From NCBI RefSeq assembly GCF_014268275.3, contig NZ_CP077084.1, positions 4,712,001 to 4,776,000 of the forward strand: DNA of 64,000 nucleotides. Direction: 5' to 3'. Shown piece by piece: positions 26,593 through 35,169 of this stretch. A program made the translations under genes and the position numbers. The notes under the pieces were generated by a model, which made no database searches, was not told the DNA's origin, and saw only the letters and a program-made list of their open reading frames with translations. The stretch is from Pseudomonas tritici. Its GTDB lineage: Bacteria > Pseudomonadota > Gammaproteobacteria > Pseudomonadales > Pseudomonadaceae. The stretch's first letter is position 1, and every line of letters begins with the position of its first letter.

Positions 26593-27288
26593 TCACTCAA
26601 GCTCTCTAATAAAGCTAGAAACCCGCACCGCCGCAGCCTCCAGATGCTGCTCATGACTACACCCCGACGCCTTCAACGGCTTCAAATCATGATCCCCCGC
26701 CACCAGCCACATCACCTCGATGCTCGGCGACAAGTCGTACCTCTCCACCGCCGCCCGATTACCCAGCGCATCGCGCTCGCCCTGCACAATCAACGTCGGC
26801 GCCTTCAACCCGGCCAGGTGCTCGACCCGTGGTTTTTCTGGCTTGCCCACCGCATAGAACGGATACCCCAGGCACACCAGCCCATCGGCGCCCACTTCAT
26901 CGGCCAACAAACTGGCCATGCGTCCGCCCATGGACTTGCCGCCGATAACCAGTTTCCCAGCGACATGACGTCGCACCTCGGCATACACCTCACGCCAGGC
27001 TTCGAGCAGTTTTGGCGCCGGATTCGGTGGCCGCCTGCCCCCGTCCACCCGGCGCTGGGCCATGTACGGAAACTCGAAGCGCAACACGTTCACACCATGC
27101 CCGGCAAGGCGTGCAGCCATGTCGTTCATAAACCCGGAATCCATTGGTGCACCGGCGCCGTGGGCCAGGATCAGCGTGACGGGAGCGGCTGAAGTCGTCC
27201 TCGACGCCGCATCCCACAACCACCCATGTTCCCGCACACACTGCGCCCATTGATCCCCGTCAATACTGGCCTTGTGCTCTTTGCCCAT
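26593..27288 (-). CDS. Alpha/beta hydrolase (KANL3/Tex30-like)
   Basis: 231 residues from the ATG at 27288 with GAGG upstream; longer in-frame starts lack a ribosome site. Alpha/beta-hydrolase core with [12 protein letters not shown] (oxyanion loop), nucleophile Ser in GGKSMGGRM, Asp in VQGERDALG and His in AGDHDL. It belongs to the dienelactone-hydrolase-like group of small cytosolic hydrolases; substrate unknown. It diverges from the first ccoN with an 79-base gap. Confidence 0.85.
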   Translation of the reverse strand: MGKEHKASIDGDQWAQCVREHGWLWDAASRTTSAAPVTLILAHGAGAPMDSGFMNDMAARLAGHGVNVLRFEFPYMAQRRVDGGRRPPNPAPKLLEAWREVYAEVRRHVAGKLVIGGKSMGGRMASLLADEVGADGLVCLGYPFYAVGKPEKPRVEHLAGLKAPTLIVQGERDALGNRAAVERYDLSPSIEVMWLVAGDHDLKPLKASGCSHEQHLEAAAVRVSSFIRELE

Positions 27289-27367
27289 GCTTGCCTCGCT
27301 TTTTAGTCTACCTATAACTCCAGCCCAAGTGCCGCATCTGCTTGGGTTGAACCGTGGATGGGGAACC

Positions 27368-28792
27368 ATGAACACTACTTTAAGTACCGCCTATAACTAC
27401 AAGGTGGTCCGCCAATTCGCCATTATGACGGTGGTGTGGGGCATCGTCGGCATGGGGCTCGGGGTTTTTCTCGCTGCTCAATTGGTTTGGCCTGCACTCA
27501 ACTTCGACTTGCCCTGGACCAGCTTCGGCCGCCTGCGCCCGTTGCACACCAACGCGGTGATCTTCGCCTTCGGTGGCTGCGCGCTGTTCGCCAGCTCCTT
27601 CTACTCGGTGCAACGTACCTGCCAGACGCAGCTGTTCGCGCCGAAAATCGCCGCATTCTGCTTCTGGGGCTGGCAGCTTGTCATTCTCTTGGCCGCCATC
27701 TCCTTGCCACTGGGCTACACCAGTTCCAAGGAATACGCAGAACTGGAATGGCCGATCGACATCCTGATCACCATTGTCTGGGTGGCGTATGCCATCGTGT
27801 TCTTTGGCACGATCATGAAGCGCAACACCAAGCACATCTACGTCGGCAACTGGTTCTTCGGTGCGTTCATCATCACCGTGGCCATCCTGCATATCGTCAA
27901 CAACCTGGAAATCCCGGTCAGCCTGACCAAGTCCTACTCCCTCTACGGCGGTGCGACGGATGCCATGGTGCAGTGGTGGTATGGGCATAACGCGGTAGGA
28001 TTTTTCCTCACCGCCGGCTTCCTCGGCATGATGTATTACTTCGTGCCGAAACAGGCCGAGCGCCCGGTGTATTCCTATCGGTTGTCCATCGTGCACTTCT
28101 GGGCACTGATCACCCTGTACATCTGGGCCGGCCCGCACCACTTGCACTACACCGCGCTGCCGGACTGGGCACAGTCGCTGGGCATGGTGATGTCGCTGGT
28201 GCTGCTGGCACCGAGCTGGGGCGGCATGATCAACGGCATGATGACGTTGTCGGGTGCCTGGCATAAGTTGCGCAGCGACCCGATCCTGCGCTTCCTCGTC
28301 GTCTCCCTGGCGTTCTACGGCATGTCGACCTTCGAAGGCCCGATGATGGCGATCAAGACCGTCAACGCCCTCTCCCACTACACCGACTGGACCATCGGCC
28401 ACGTACACGCCGGCGCCCTTGGCTGGGTGGCGATGATTTCCATTGGCGCGCTGTACCACATGATCCCGAAAGTCTTCGGTCGCGAGCAGATGTACAGCCT
28501 TGGCCTGATCAACGCGCACTTCTGGCTGGCCACCATCGGCACCGTGCTCTACATCGCCTCGATGTGGGTCAACGGCATTGCCCAGGGCCTGATGTGGCGT
28601 GCGGTCAACGAAGACGGCACCTTGACCTACTCCTTCGTCGAAACCCTGGTGGCCAGCCACCCTGGCTTCATCGTGCGGTTGGTGGGCGGTGCGATCTTCC
28701 TCAGCGGCATGTTCCTGATGGCTTACAACACTTGGCGCACCGTGCGTTCGGCGCAACCTGCCGAAGTTGCCGCTGCGGCGCAGATGGCCTGA
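27368..28792 (+). CDS. ccoN: cbb3 oxidase subunit I (first operon)
   Basis: 474 residues, catalytic subunit of the cbb3 cytochrome c oxidase: twelve membrane helices carrying haem b, haem b3 and CuB. Ligand histidines are visible in [22 protein letters not shown] (CuB), [15 protein letters not shown] and HVHAGALGW. It reduces oxygen to water with high affinity and pumps protons. It is first in ccoNOQP (10-base gap to ccoO). No ANR box is visible in the 79-base gap upstream; only an imperfect repeat CCCAAG-N11-CTTGGG (27324-27346). This copy may therefore be the constitutive isoform. Confidence 0.97.
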
Positions 28793-28802
28793 GGAGTCTG
28801 TG

Positions 28803-29411
28803 ATGAAACACGAAACGATTGAAAAGAACGTCGGCCTGCTGATGCTGCTCATGGTGCTAGCCGTGAGCATCGGCGGCCTGACCCAGATCGTCCCGCTGTT
28901 CTTCCAGGACGTGACCAACAAACCGGTTGAAGGCATGAAGCCCTACACCGCGTTGCAACTGGAAGGCCGTGACATCTACATCCGCGAAGGCTGCGTACAG
29001 TGCCACTCGCAGATGATCCGCCCGTTCCGCGCCGAAACGGAACGCTACGGCCACTACTCGGTCGCCGGTGAAAGCGTGTGGGACCACCCGTTCCTGTGGG
29101 GTTCCAAGCGCACCGGGCCGGACCTGGCGCGCGTTGGCGCACGCTACTCGGACGACTGGCACCGCGCGCACTTGTACAACCCGCGCAACGTGGTGCCCGA
29201 GTCGAAAATGCCGGCCTATCCGTGGCTGGTCACCGCCCAGGTCGACAGCAGCCATACCGAGACCAAGTTGAACGTGATGCGCACCCTCGGCGTGCCCTAC
29301 ACCGACGACGACATCAGTGCCGCCGTGGCCAGCCTCAAAGGCAAGACCGAGATGGACGCGCTGGTTTCGTACCTGCAAGTACTCGGTACTGCCATCAAGA
29401 GCAAGAGGTGA
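28803..29411 (+). CDS. ccoO: cbb3 oxidase subunit II, monohaem cytochrome c (first operon)
   Basis: 202 residues with an N-terminal membrane anchor (about 10-32) and a periplasmic cytochrome c domain. The haem c motif is Cys64-x-x-Cys67-His68 (CVQCH), and the axial Met lies in SKMPAYPWL. It passes electrons from CcoP to CcoN. GAGGAG lies upstream of the ATG. It is 81% or so similar by eye to the second copy, differing mainly in the region after residue 135. Confidence 0.96.
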
Positions 29412-29414
29412 GCC

Positions 29415-29615
29415 ATGGGATTTGAATTCGATGCGGGCACCATCCGCGGCCTCGGCACGCTGGTGGTCGCCATCGCCTTTATCGGCCTGTCGCTGTGGGT
29501 GTTCAACAACCGGCGCAATGCGGAATTCGAGCAGGCGCGCCTGCTGCCCTTCGCCGATGAACCTTCTCCATCCGACGCTCAAGAAGAGCCTGCAATAAGG
29601 AGCACTCGGCCATGA
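29415..29615 (+). CDS. ccoQ: cbb3 oxidase CcoQ subunit (first operon)
   Basis: 66 residues: one membrane helix (about 10-31, [16 protein letters not shown]), then NNRR and a charged tail. CcoQ stabilises the oxidase, especially under oxygen. Its stop overlaps the ccoP start (ATGA). Its tail is longer than in the second copy and unrelated at the end. Confidence 0.93.
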   Translation: MGFEFDAGTIRGLGTLVVAIAFIGLSLWVFNNRRNAEFEQARLLPFADEPSPSDAQEEPAIRSTRP

Positions 29616-30559
29616 CCCTGTTTTGGAGTACATGGATCTGCGTACTGACCCTCGGCAGCCTGATCGGCCTGACCTGGCTCTTGATCGGTACCCGCAAGGG
29701 CGAGACCAAGGGCAGCGTCGACCAGACCATGGGCCACGCCTTCGACGGTATCGAGGAATACGACAACCCGCTGCCCCAGTGGTGGTTCATGCTGTTCGCC
29801 GGCACCCTGGTGTTTGCGGTCGGCTACCTGATCCTCTACCCGGGCCTGGGCAACTGGAAAGGCGTGTTGCCGGGCTATGAAGACGGCTGGACGTCGGCCA
29901 AGGAGTGGGACAAGGAGATGGCCAAGGCCGACACCAAGTTCGGGCCGATCTTCGCCAAATTCTCGGCCATGCCGCTGGAAGAAGTCGCAAAGGACCCGCA
30001 AGCGCTGAAAATGGGCGGTCGCCTGTTCGCTTCCAACTGCTCGGTGTGCCACGGCTCGGATGCCAAGGGCGCGTTTGGTTTCCCAAACCTGGCGGACAAC
30101 ATCTGGCGCTGGGGCGGTTCGGCTGAAGCGATCAAGACCACCATCCTGAACGGCCGCCACGCGGCGATGCCGGCCTGGGGTGACATGCTCGGCGACAACG
30201 GAGTGAAAAACGTCGCTGCGTACGTCCGCCACGACGTGGCCAAGCTGCCATTGCCTGCCGACAGCACCGCTGACCTGGCCGCAGGCCAAGCGGCGTTCAA
30301 CACCACGTGTGTCGCGTGCCACGGTCCAGAAGGCCACGGCATGGAAGCCATGGGCGCACCCGACCTGACCAAACCGGCCGGCTACATCTACGGCACCAGC
30401 CTCGCGCAGTTGCAGCAGACCATCCGTCACGGCCGCCAAGGCCAAATGCCGGCGCAGGAAGTGCTGCAAGGTAACGATAAGGTGCACTTGTTGGCCGCGT
30501 ATGTTTACAGCCTGTCCCACAACGCTGATGGTGCAACGCCAGAAAGCCAGCCCGAGTGA
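29612..30559 (+). CDS. ccoP: cbb3 oxidase subunit III, dihaem cytochrome c (first operon)
   Basis: 315 residues. Two N-terminal membrane helices (about 5-25 and 58-78) precede two periplasmic cytochrome c domains with haem motifs CSVCH (143-147) and CVACH (233-237); Met ligands lie in AAMPAWGDM and GQMPAQEVL. It takes electrons from soluble cytochromes and passes them to CcoO. Last gene of the first operon; a hairpin follows at 30568. Confidence 0.97.
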   Translation: MTLFWSTWICVLTLGSLIGLTWLLIGTRKGETKGSVDQTMGHAFDGIEEYDNPLPQWWFMLFAGTLVFAVGYLILYPGLGNWKGVLPGYEDGWTSAKEWDKEMAKADTKFGPIFAKFSAMPLEEVAKDPQALKMGGRLFASNCSVCHGSDAKGAFGFPNLADNIWRWGGSAEAIKTTILNGRHAAMPAWGDMLGDNGVKNVAAYVRHDVAKLPLPADSTADLAAGQAAFNTTCVACHGPEGHGMEAMGAPDLTKPAGYIYGTSLAQLQQTIRHGRQGQMPAQEVLQGNDKVHLLAAYVYSLSHNADGATPESQPE

Positions 30560-30567
30560 CCTCTGAA

Positions 30568-30590
30568 TGCCGCCCCAACTTGGGGCGGCA
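30568..30590 (+). terminator. GC-rich hairpin after the first cco operon
   Basis: Perfect 10-bp stem TGCCGCCCCA / TGGGGCGGCA with an ACT loop, 9 bases after the ccoP stop. No T run follows, so it may only attenuate or protect the mRNA end. Confidence 0.55.
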
Positions 30591-30605
30591 GCTCTACCCC
30601 GCTAC

Positions 30606-30620
30606 GCGACCAAGTGTCGC
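30606..30620. promoter_or_regulatory. GCGAC-N5-GTCGC palindrome upstream of the second ccoN
   Basis: GCGACCAAGTGTCGC followed by ACCCTT. The same element with the same tail lies at 35044 before ccoG. The form matches the GCGNC-N-GNCGC site described for PrrA/RegA, whose Pseudomonas relative is RoxR; RoxR binding here is inference. Confidence 0.45.
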
Positions 30621-30697
30621 ACCCTTCCAAAGCACACCTTTCCCCCCCTCACTTTCGGGTCTACGCTTGTTCCCACAGCGGACCAATTCTGGCGTAC

Positions 30698-30714
30698 GCA
30701 ACGACATGCGTTGC
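30698..30714. promoter_or_regulatory. GCAACG-N5-CGTTGC palindrome
   Basis: A perfect 6-bp inverted repeat within the 350-base gap before the second ccoN (30560-30909). No regulator can be named. Confidence 0.35.
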
Positions 30715-30811
30715 GACCCCAAAATTTTCCTGTCCACTTGATCAGCTTTCTATTTCGGATTTTATCCCTACGCTAAACATGGAAAGGGCGCAGAATCTGG
30801 CGTGGAACGCA

Positions 30812-30825
30812 TTGATACAGGTCAG
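30812..30825 (+). promoter_or_regulatory. Candidate ANR box for the second cco operon
   Basis: TTGATACAGGTCAG has a perfect left half-site and a near GTCAA right half-site, spaced N4. With the box at -41.5 the start of transcription would be about 30860, some 50 bases before ccoN. Confidence 0.5.
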
Positions 30826-30843
30826 CCATTGCGTTGCAATGGC
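30825..30843. promoter_or_regulatory. 19-bp perfect palindrome overlapping the ccoN promoter
   Basis: GCCATTGC-GTT-GCAATGGC, perfect 8-bp arms, abuts the candidate ANR box. It would cover the -35 to -17 area of an ANR-driven promoter, the place for a repressor. Confidence 0.5.
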
Positions 30844-30909
30844 CCCTCGCTTTCTCCATACTTGCGGCCGATTTTACCTATAAAAAAACCTAAACCGTGG
30901 AACCTTAGA

Positions 30910-32352
30910 ATGAGCACAGCAATCAGTCCGACTGCTTATAACTATAAGGTAGTCCGCCAGTTCGCCATCATGACGGTGGTCTGGGGGATCCTTGGCATGG
31001 GGCTCGGGGTGTTTATCGCCTCGCAACTGGTTTGGCCGGAATTGAATTTCGGTTTGCCATGGACGACCTTTGGCCGCCTGCGCCCGCTGCACACCAACCT
31101 GGTGATCTTCGCCTTCGGCGGATGTGCATTGTTTGCCACCTCCTACTATGTCGTGCAGCGAACCTGCCAGACGCGACTGATCTCCGACAGCCTCGCGGCC
31201 TTCACCTTCTGGGGTTGGCAAGCGGTCATTGTCGGCGCCATCGTCACCCTGCCACTGGGGTACACCACCACCAAGGAATACGCCGAGCTGGAATGGCCCA
31301 TCGCCATTTTGCTTGCCATTGTGTGGGTGACCTATGCCGTGGTGTTCTTCGGTACCATCGTCAAGCGCAAGACCAAGCACATCTATGTGGGCAACTGGTT
31401 CTACGGCGCCTTTATCCTGGTGACGGCGATGCTGCACATCGTCAACCACGCCTCGTTGCCGGTCAGCCTGTTCAAGTCTTACTCGGCTTACGCCGGGGCG
31501 ACTGACGCGATGATCCAGTGGTGGTACGGCCACAACGCCGTAGGGTTTTTCCTCACCACCGGTTTCCTGGGGATGATGTACTACTTCGTGCCGAAACAGG
31601 CCGAACGTCCTATTTACTCGTACCGCCTGTCCATCGTGCACTTCTGGGCGCTGATCACCCTGTACATCTGGGCCGGCCCGCACCACTTGCACTACACCGC
31701 GTTGCCGGACTGGGCGCAGTCCCTGGGCATGGCAATGTCGATCATCCTGCTGGCCCCGAGCTGGGGCGGCATGATCAACGGCATGATGACCCTGTCGGGG
31801 GCCTGGCATAAATTGCGCACTGACCCGATCCTGCGCTTCCTCGTGGTATCGCTGGCGTTCTACGGCATGTCGACCTTTGAAGGGCCGATGATGGCGATCA
31901 AGACCGTCAACTCGCTGTCCCACTACACCGACTGGACCATCGGCCACGTACACGCCGGTGCGCTCGGTTGGGTCGCGATGATCTCCATCGGCGCGATCTA
32001 CCACATGATCCCCAGACTGTTCGGCCGCGTGCAGATGCACAGTGTCGGGCTGATCAACACGCACTTCTGGCTGGCGACCATCGGTACCGTGCTCTACATC
32101 GCCTCGATGTGGGTCAACGGCATCACCCAGGGCCTGATGTGGCGTGCAATCAACGATGACGGCACCCTCACCTACTCCTTCGTCGAAGCGCTGCAGGCCA
32201 GCCATCCGGGCTTTATCGTCCGCGCGTTGGGCGGTGCGTTCTTTGCCACCGGCATGCTGTTCATGGCCTACAACGTCTGGCGCACCGTGCGTGCCTCGGA
32301 CCCTGCCGAAGCCGAAGCCGCCGCCAAGATCGCCGTTGTGGGAGCCCACTGA
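30910..32352 (+). CDS. ccoN: cbb3 oxidase subunit I (second operon)
   Basis: 480 residues, complete catalytic subunit with the same haem and CuB ligands as the first copy ([35 protein letters not shown]). It differs from the first mostly at residues 1-10, 75-95 and in a longer Ala-rich C-terminus. The frame is open from 30802 but the ATG at 30910 matches the first copy's start. A candidate ANR box and two palindromes lie upstream, so this is probably the oxygen-regulated isoform. Its stop overlaps the ccoO start (TGATG). Confidence 0.97.
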   Translation: MSTAISPTAYNYKVVRQFAIMTVVWGILGMGLGVFIASQLVWPELNFGLPWTTFGRLRPLHTNLVIFAFGGCALFATSYYVVQRTCQTRLISDSLAAFTFWGWQAVIVGAIVTLPLGYTTTKEYAELEWPIAILLAIVWVTYAVVFFGTIVKRKTKHIYVGNWFYGAFILVTAMLHIVNHASLPVSLFKSYSAYAGATDAMIQWWYGHNAVGFFLTTGFLGMMYYFVPKQAERPIYSYRLSIVHFWALITLYIWAGPHHLHYTALPDWAQSLGMAMSIILLAPSWGGMINGMMTLSGAWHKLRTDPILRFLVVSLAFYGMSTFEGPMMAIKTVNSLSHYTDWTIGHVHAGALGWVAMISIGAIYHMIPRLFGRVQMHSVGLINTHFWLATIGTVLYIASMWVNGITQGLMWRAINDDGTLTYSFVEALQASHPGFIVRALGGAFFATGMLFMAYNVWRTVRASDPAEAEAAAKIAVVGAH

Positions 32353-32960
32353 TGAAGCATGAAGTAGTCGAGAAGAATATCGGCCTGCTGGCCTTCTTCA
32401 TGGTCATCGCCGTGAGTATCGGCGGCCTGACCCAGATCGTTCCGCTGTTTTTCCAGGACGTCACCAACAAGCCGGTGGAAGGCATGAAGCCGCGCACCGC
32501 GCTTGAACTGGAAGGCCGCGACGTCTACATCGCCAACGGTTGTGTCGGCTGCCACTCGCAGATGATCCGTCCGTTCCGCGCCGAAACCGAACGCTACGGC
32601 CACTACTCGGTCGCCGGCGAAAGCGTGTGGGACCACCCATTCCTGTGGGGTTCCAAACGTACCGGCCCGGATTTGGCGCGTGTCGGCGGTCGTTACTCTG
32701 ATGACTGGCAACGTGCGCACTTGTACAACCCGCGCAACGTTGTGCCTGAGTCGAAAATGCCAGCGTACCCGTTCCTCGTGGAAAACAAGCTCGACGGCAA
32801 GGACACCGCGAAGAAGATGGAAGTCTTGCGCACCCTGGGCGTGCCCTACACCGACGAAGACATCGCCGGTGCAGCCGCAGCAGTGAAAGGCAAGACCGAA
32901 ATGGACGCATTGGTGGCCTACCTGCAAGGCCTTGGCACCATCATCAAAAGCAAACGGTGA
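32352..32960 (+). CDS. ccoO: cbb3 oxidase subunit II (second operon)
   Basis: 202 residues, N-terminal membrane anchor and a monohaem cytochrome c domain with CVGCH at 64-68. It has the same length and layout as the first copy; it differs in the linker after residue 135 ([14 protein letters not shown] against [13 protein letters not shown]). Start overlaps the ccoN stop by one base, so translation is coupled. Confidence 0.96.
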   Translation: MKHEVVEKNIGLLAFFMVIAVSIGGLTQIVPLFFQDVTNKPVEGMKPRTALELEGRDVYIANGCVGCHSQMIRPFRAETERYGHYSVAGESVWDHPFLWGSKRTGPDLARVGGRYSDDWQRAHLYNPRNVVPESKMPAYPFLVENKLDGKDTAKKMEVLRTLGVPYTDEDIAGAAAAVKGKTEMDALVAYLQGLGTIIKSKR

Positions 32961-32966
32961 TTCTTC

Positions 32967-33152
32967 ATGGATATCGGGATGATTCGTGGCTTGGGCACCG
33001 TTGTGGTGATGGTGGCCTTTATCGGCCTGGCGTTGTGGGTGTTCAGCCCCAAGCGCAAGTCGGAGTTTGAAGACGCGACCTTGCTGCCCTTTGCGGATGA
33101 TCCCGAAGCCATCAAGCACGTCGAGCAAGCTTCTAGGAGTAACAAAGAATGA
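32967..33152 (+). CDS. ccoQ: cbb3 oxidase CcoQ subunit (second operon)
   Basis: 61 residues with one membrane helix ([15 protein letters not shown]) followed by [20 protein letters not shown], matching the first copy up to about residue 48. The stop overlaps the ccoP start (ATGA). Confidence 0.92.
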   Translation: MDIGMIRGLGTVVVMVAFIGLALWVFSPKRKSEFEDATLLPFADDPEAIKHVEQASRSNKE

Positions 33153-34126
33153 CTACGTTCTGGAGTCTGTACGTCACAGTCCTCAGTCTGGGTACCATCT
33201 TCGCCCTGACCTGGCTGCTGCTGTCGACCCGCAAGGGCCAGCGCGCCGAGCAAACCGACGAGACTGTCGGCCACTCGTTCGACGGCATCGAGGAGTACGA
33301 CAACCCACTGCCCAAGTGGTGGTTCATGCTGTTTGTCGGCACCATCATCTTCGCCCTCGGCTACCTGGTGCTGTACCCGGGCCTGGGCAATTGGAAGGGC
33401 CTGCTGCCGGGCTACAACTACCTCGACAACGACAAGCAAACCGCTTTCGCCAATGGCCAGACCGGTTGGACCGGCGTGCACGAGTGGGAAAAGGAAATGG
33501 CCAGGTCGGACGCCAAGTTCGGGCCGATCTTCGCCAAATTCGCCTCGATGCCGATTGAGGAAGTCGCCAAGGATCCGCAAGCCTTGAAGATGGGGGGCCG
33601 CCTGTTCGCCTCCAACTGCTCGGTGTGCCACGGTTCCGACGCCAAGGGCGCCTATGGCTTCCCCAACCTGACCGACGCCGACTGGCGATGGGGTGGCGAG
33701 CCCGCCACCATCAAGGAAACCATCATGAAGGGCCGCCATGCCGTGATGCCGGCCTGGCTGGATATCCTCAAGGAACAAGGCGTCAGCGATGTCGCCGCCT
33801 TCGTGGTGACCAACCTCGACGGTCGCAAGCTGCCAGAAGGCGTCAAGGCTGACGTGGCCAACGGCGAAAAACTCTTCGCCGCCAACTGCGTGGCCTGCCA
33901 TGGCCCGGCCGGTAAAGGCACGCCCGCCATGGGCGCACCCGACCTGACCCACCCGGGTGCATTCATCTACGGTTCGAGCTTCGCCCAACTGCAACAGACC
34001 ATCCGTTGGGGCCGCCAGGGCCAGATGCCTGCGCAGGAGCAACTGCAGGGGAACGACAAGGTGCACTTGCTGGCAGCCTATGTTTACAGCTTGTCCCATG
34101 GGGATAAGAAGGCTGAAGAGCAGTAA
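33149..34126 (+). CDS. ccoP: cbb3 oxidase subunit III (second operon)
   Basis: 325 residues with two membrane helices and two cytochrome c domains (CSVCH and CVACHG). Relative to the first copy there is an insertion of about ten residues after LLPGY ([14 protein letters not shown]), in the linker before the first haem domain. It ends the second operon before a strong terminator. Confidence 0.97.
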   Translation: MTTFWSLYVTVLSLGTIFALTWLLLSTRKGQRAEQTDETVGHSFDGIEEYDNPLPKWWFMLFVGTIIFALGYLVLYPGLGNWKGLLPGYNYLDNDKQTAFANGQTGWTGVHEWEKEMARSDAKFGPIFAKFASMPIEEVAKDPQALKMGGRLFASNCSVCHGSDAKGAYGFPNLTDADWRWGGEPATIKETIMKGRHAVMPAWLDILKEQGVSDVAAFVVTNLDGRKLPEGVKADVANGEKLFAANCVACHGPAGKGTPAMGAPDLTHPGAFIYGSSFAQLQQTIRWGRQGQMPAQEQLQGNDKVHLLAAYVYSLSHGDKKAEEQ

Positions 34127-34140
34127 GACCTCGAAACATC

Positions 34141-34173
34141 AAAGCCCCGTGCAGCGAACGCTGGCGGGGCTTT
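34141..34173 (+). terminator. Rho-independent terminator of the second cco operon
   Basis: AAAGCCCCG stem pairing with CGGGGCTTT, with an inner CAGCG/CGCTG stem, followed by GTTCATT. It starts 15 bases after the ccoP stop. Confidence 0.85.
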
Positions 34174-34297
34174 GTTCATTCTGGCTTTCGAAGACTCTGT
34201 AAGCAGGTACCCGCTACCACTCGTAGCCTCACACTTGCGACCTGCAACAACCAAGTAGTAACGTAACTACATCCAGCCAAATAAAGGGGGCTCCCCC

Positions 34298-34552
34298 ATG
34301 ACCATCACCACCATTTCCAGCCGCGAATTCAACCAAGACACAAGTGGTGCCAAAAAAGCAGCCCGCCAAGGGCCGGTTTTTATCACCGATCGCGGCAAGC
34401 CGGCCCATGTACTGCTAAGCATTGAGGACTACCAGAAACTGACAGGGCTCAATGCCGACATCGTTGATCTGCTAGTGATGCCAGAAGCGGCCGATATCGA
34501 CTTCGAAACCGAACGCGCCGTGATCACTCATCGACCTGTGGACCTCTCTTGA
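34298..34552 (+). CDS. Phd/YefM-family antitoxin
   Basis: 84 residues. The N-terminal Phd/YefM DNA-binding fold is clear (ISSREFNQDTSGAKKAARQGPV, then DRGKPAHVLLSIEDYQKL at 32-49); the C-terminal tail (from about residue 55) would wrap the toxin. GGGG(G)CTCCCCC precedes the ATG. It would bind and neutralise the adjacent PIN toxin and repress the operon. The stop overlaps the toxin's start (TGATG). Confidence 0.88.
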   Translation: MTITTISSREFNQDTSGAKKAARQGPVFITDRGKPAHVLLSIEDYQKLTGLNADIVDLLVMPEAADIDFETERAVITHRPVDLS

Positions 34553-34962
34553 TGTATCTACTCGACACCAATGTTATTTCTGAACTTCGCAAACCCCACG
34601 CCGACGCAAAGGTGGTCGCATGGGCAAAGAGTGTCATCGCTCCACGCATGTTTATCTCTGCGATAACGCTTAAAGAACTGGAGACCGGAGTCTTGCGCAT
34701 AGAGCGGCGAGACCCGGCGCAGGGGAAGGTATTGCGTACCTGGCTCAAACGCCATGTGATGCCCGCTTTCGATACCCGAATCCTGCCTGTTGACGCTGCG
34801 GTCGCACTGCGTTGCGCACATTTGCATGTTCCAGATCGGGCCAATGAAAGTGATGCGTTGATCGCCGCTACCGCCTTGGTTCATGGCCTCACCGTTGTGA
34901 CGCGCAACGTCAGTGACTTCACATCCAGTGGCGTTTCACTGATTAATCCATGGGACGAATAA
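34552..34962 (+). CDS. PIN-domain toxin (VapC/FitB-like)
   Basis: 136 residues, start ATG overlapping the antitoxin stop. PIN-domain acidic residues are visible: Asp5 in YLLDTNVIS, Glu in TLKELETGV, and Asp in ANESDALIAATA with NVSDF near the end. PIN toxins are RNases that cleave tRNA or mRNA when freed from the antitoxin. The pair has no relation to respiration and sits between two parts of the cco region, so it looks like an insertion. No broken gene is visible around it. Confidence 0.88.
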   Translation: MYLLDTNVISELRKPHADAKVVAWAKSVIAPRMFISAITLKELETGVLRIERRDPAQGKVLRTWLKRHVMPAFDTRILPVDAAVALRCAHLHVPDRANESDALIAATALVHGLTVVTRNVSDFTSSGVSLINPWDE

Positions 34963-35002
34963 CCGGCTTGGCCGCAAAAACCGTCCATACTTCCCAAGTC
35001 AA

Positions 35003-35016
35003 TTGATCCAGGTCAC
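35003..35016 (+). promoter_or_regulatory. Candidate ANR box before ccoG
   Basis: TTGATCCAGGTCAC resembles the box before the second ccoN (TTGATACAGGTCAG). A further ATCAATTGAT palindrome lies at about 35022-35032. The distance to ccoG (about 155 bases) is long for direct activation. Confidence 0.4.
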
Positions 35017-35043
35017 GTACACCATCAATTGATTTCACCCAAC

Positions 35044-35058
35044 GCGACCAAAGGTCGC
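35044..35058. promoter_or_regulatory. GCGAC-N5-GTCGC palindrome before ccoG
   Basis: GCGACCAAAGGTCGC followed by ACCCTT, the same element as at 30606. A TTGACG (35063-35068) and TATCAT lie just downstream but are spaced 14 bases, short for a sigma-70 promoter. The remaining 34963-35169 gap holds nothing else recognisable. Confidence 0.45.
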
Positions 35059-35169
35059 ACCCTTGACGTACTATCGGGGGCGTATCATTAGGCCACCGCA
35101 ACACCCTTAATTTGACCCCGGTTGGCACGTACTGGCCGAGGCAAATCTCCACCGCCGTGGGATGCAATG

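Noticed and set aside
27380..28936. Long minus-strand open frames opposite both ccoN genes (also 30874-32349)
   Set aside because: They mirror conserved ccoN coding sequence, are His/Arg/Gly-rich and lack ribosome sites.
34943..35167. 74-codon minus-strand ORF between the toxin gene and ccoG
   Set aside because: It covers the ccoG regulatory region, has no ribosome site and no recognisable family; kept only as a weak possibility.
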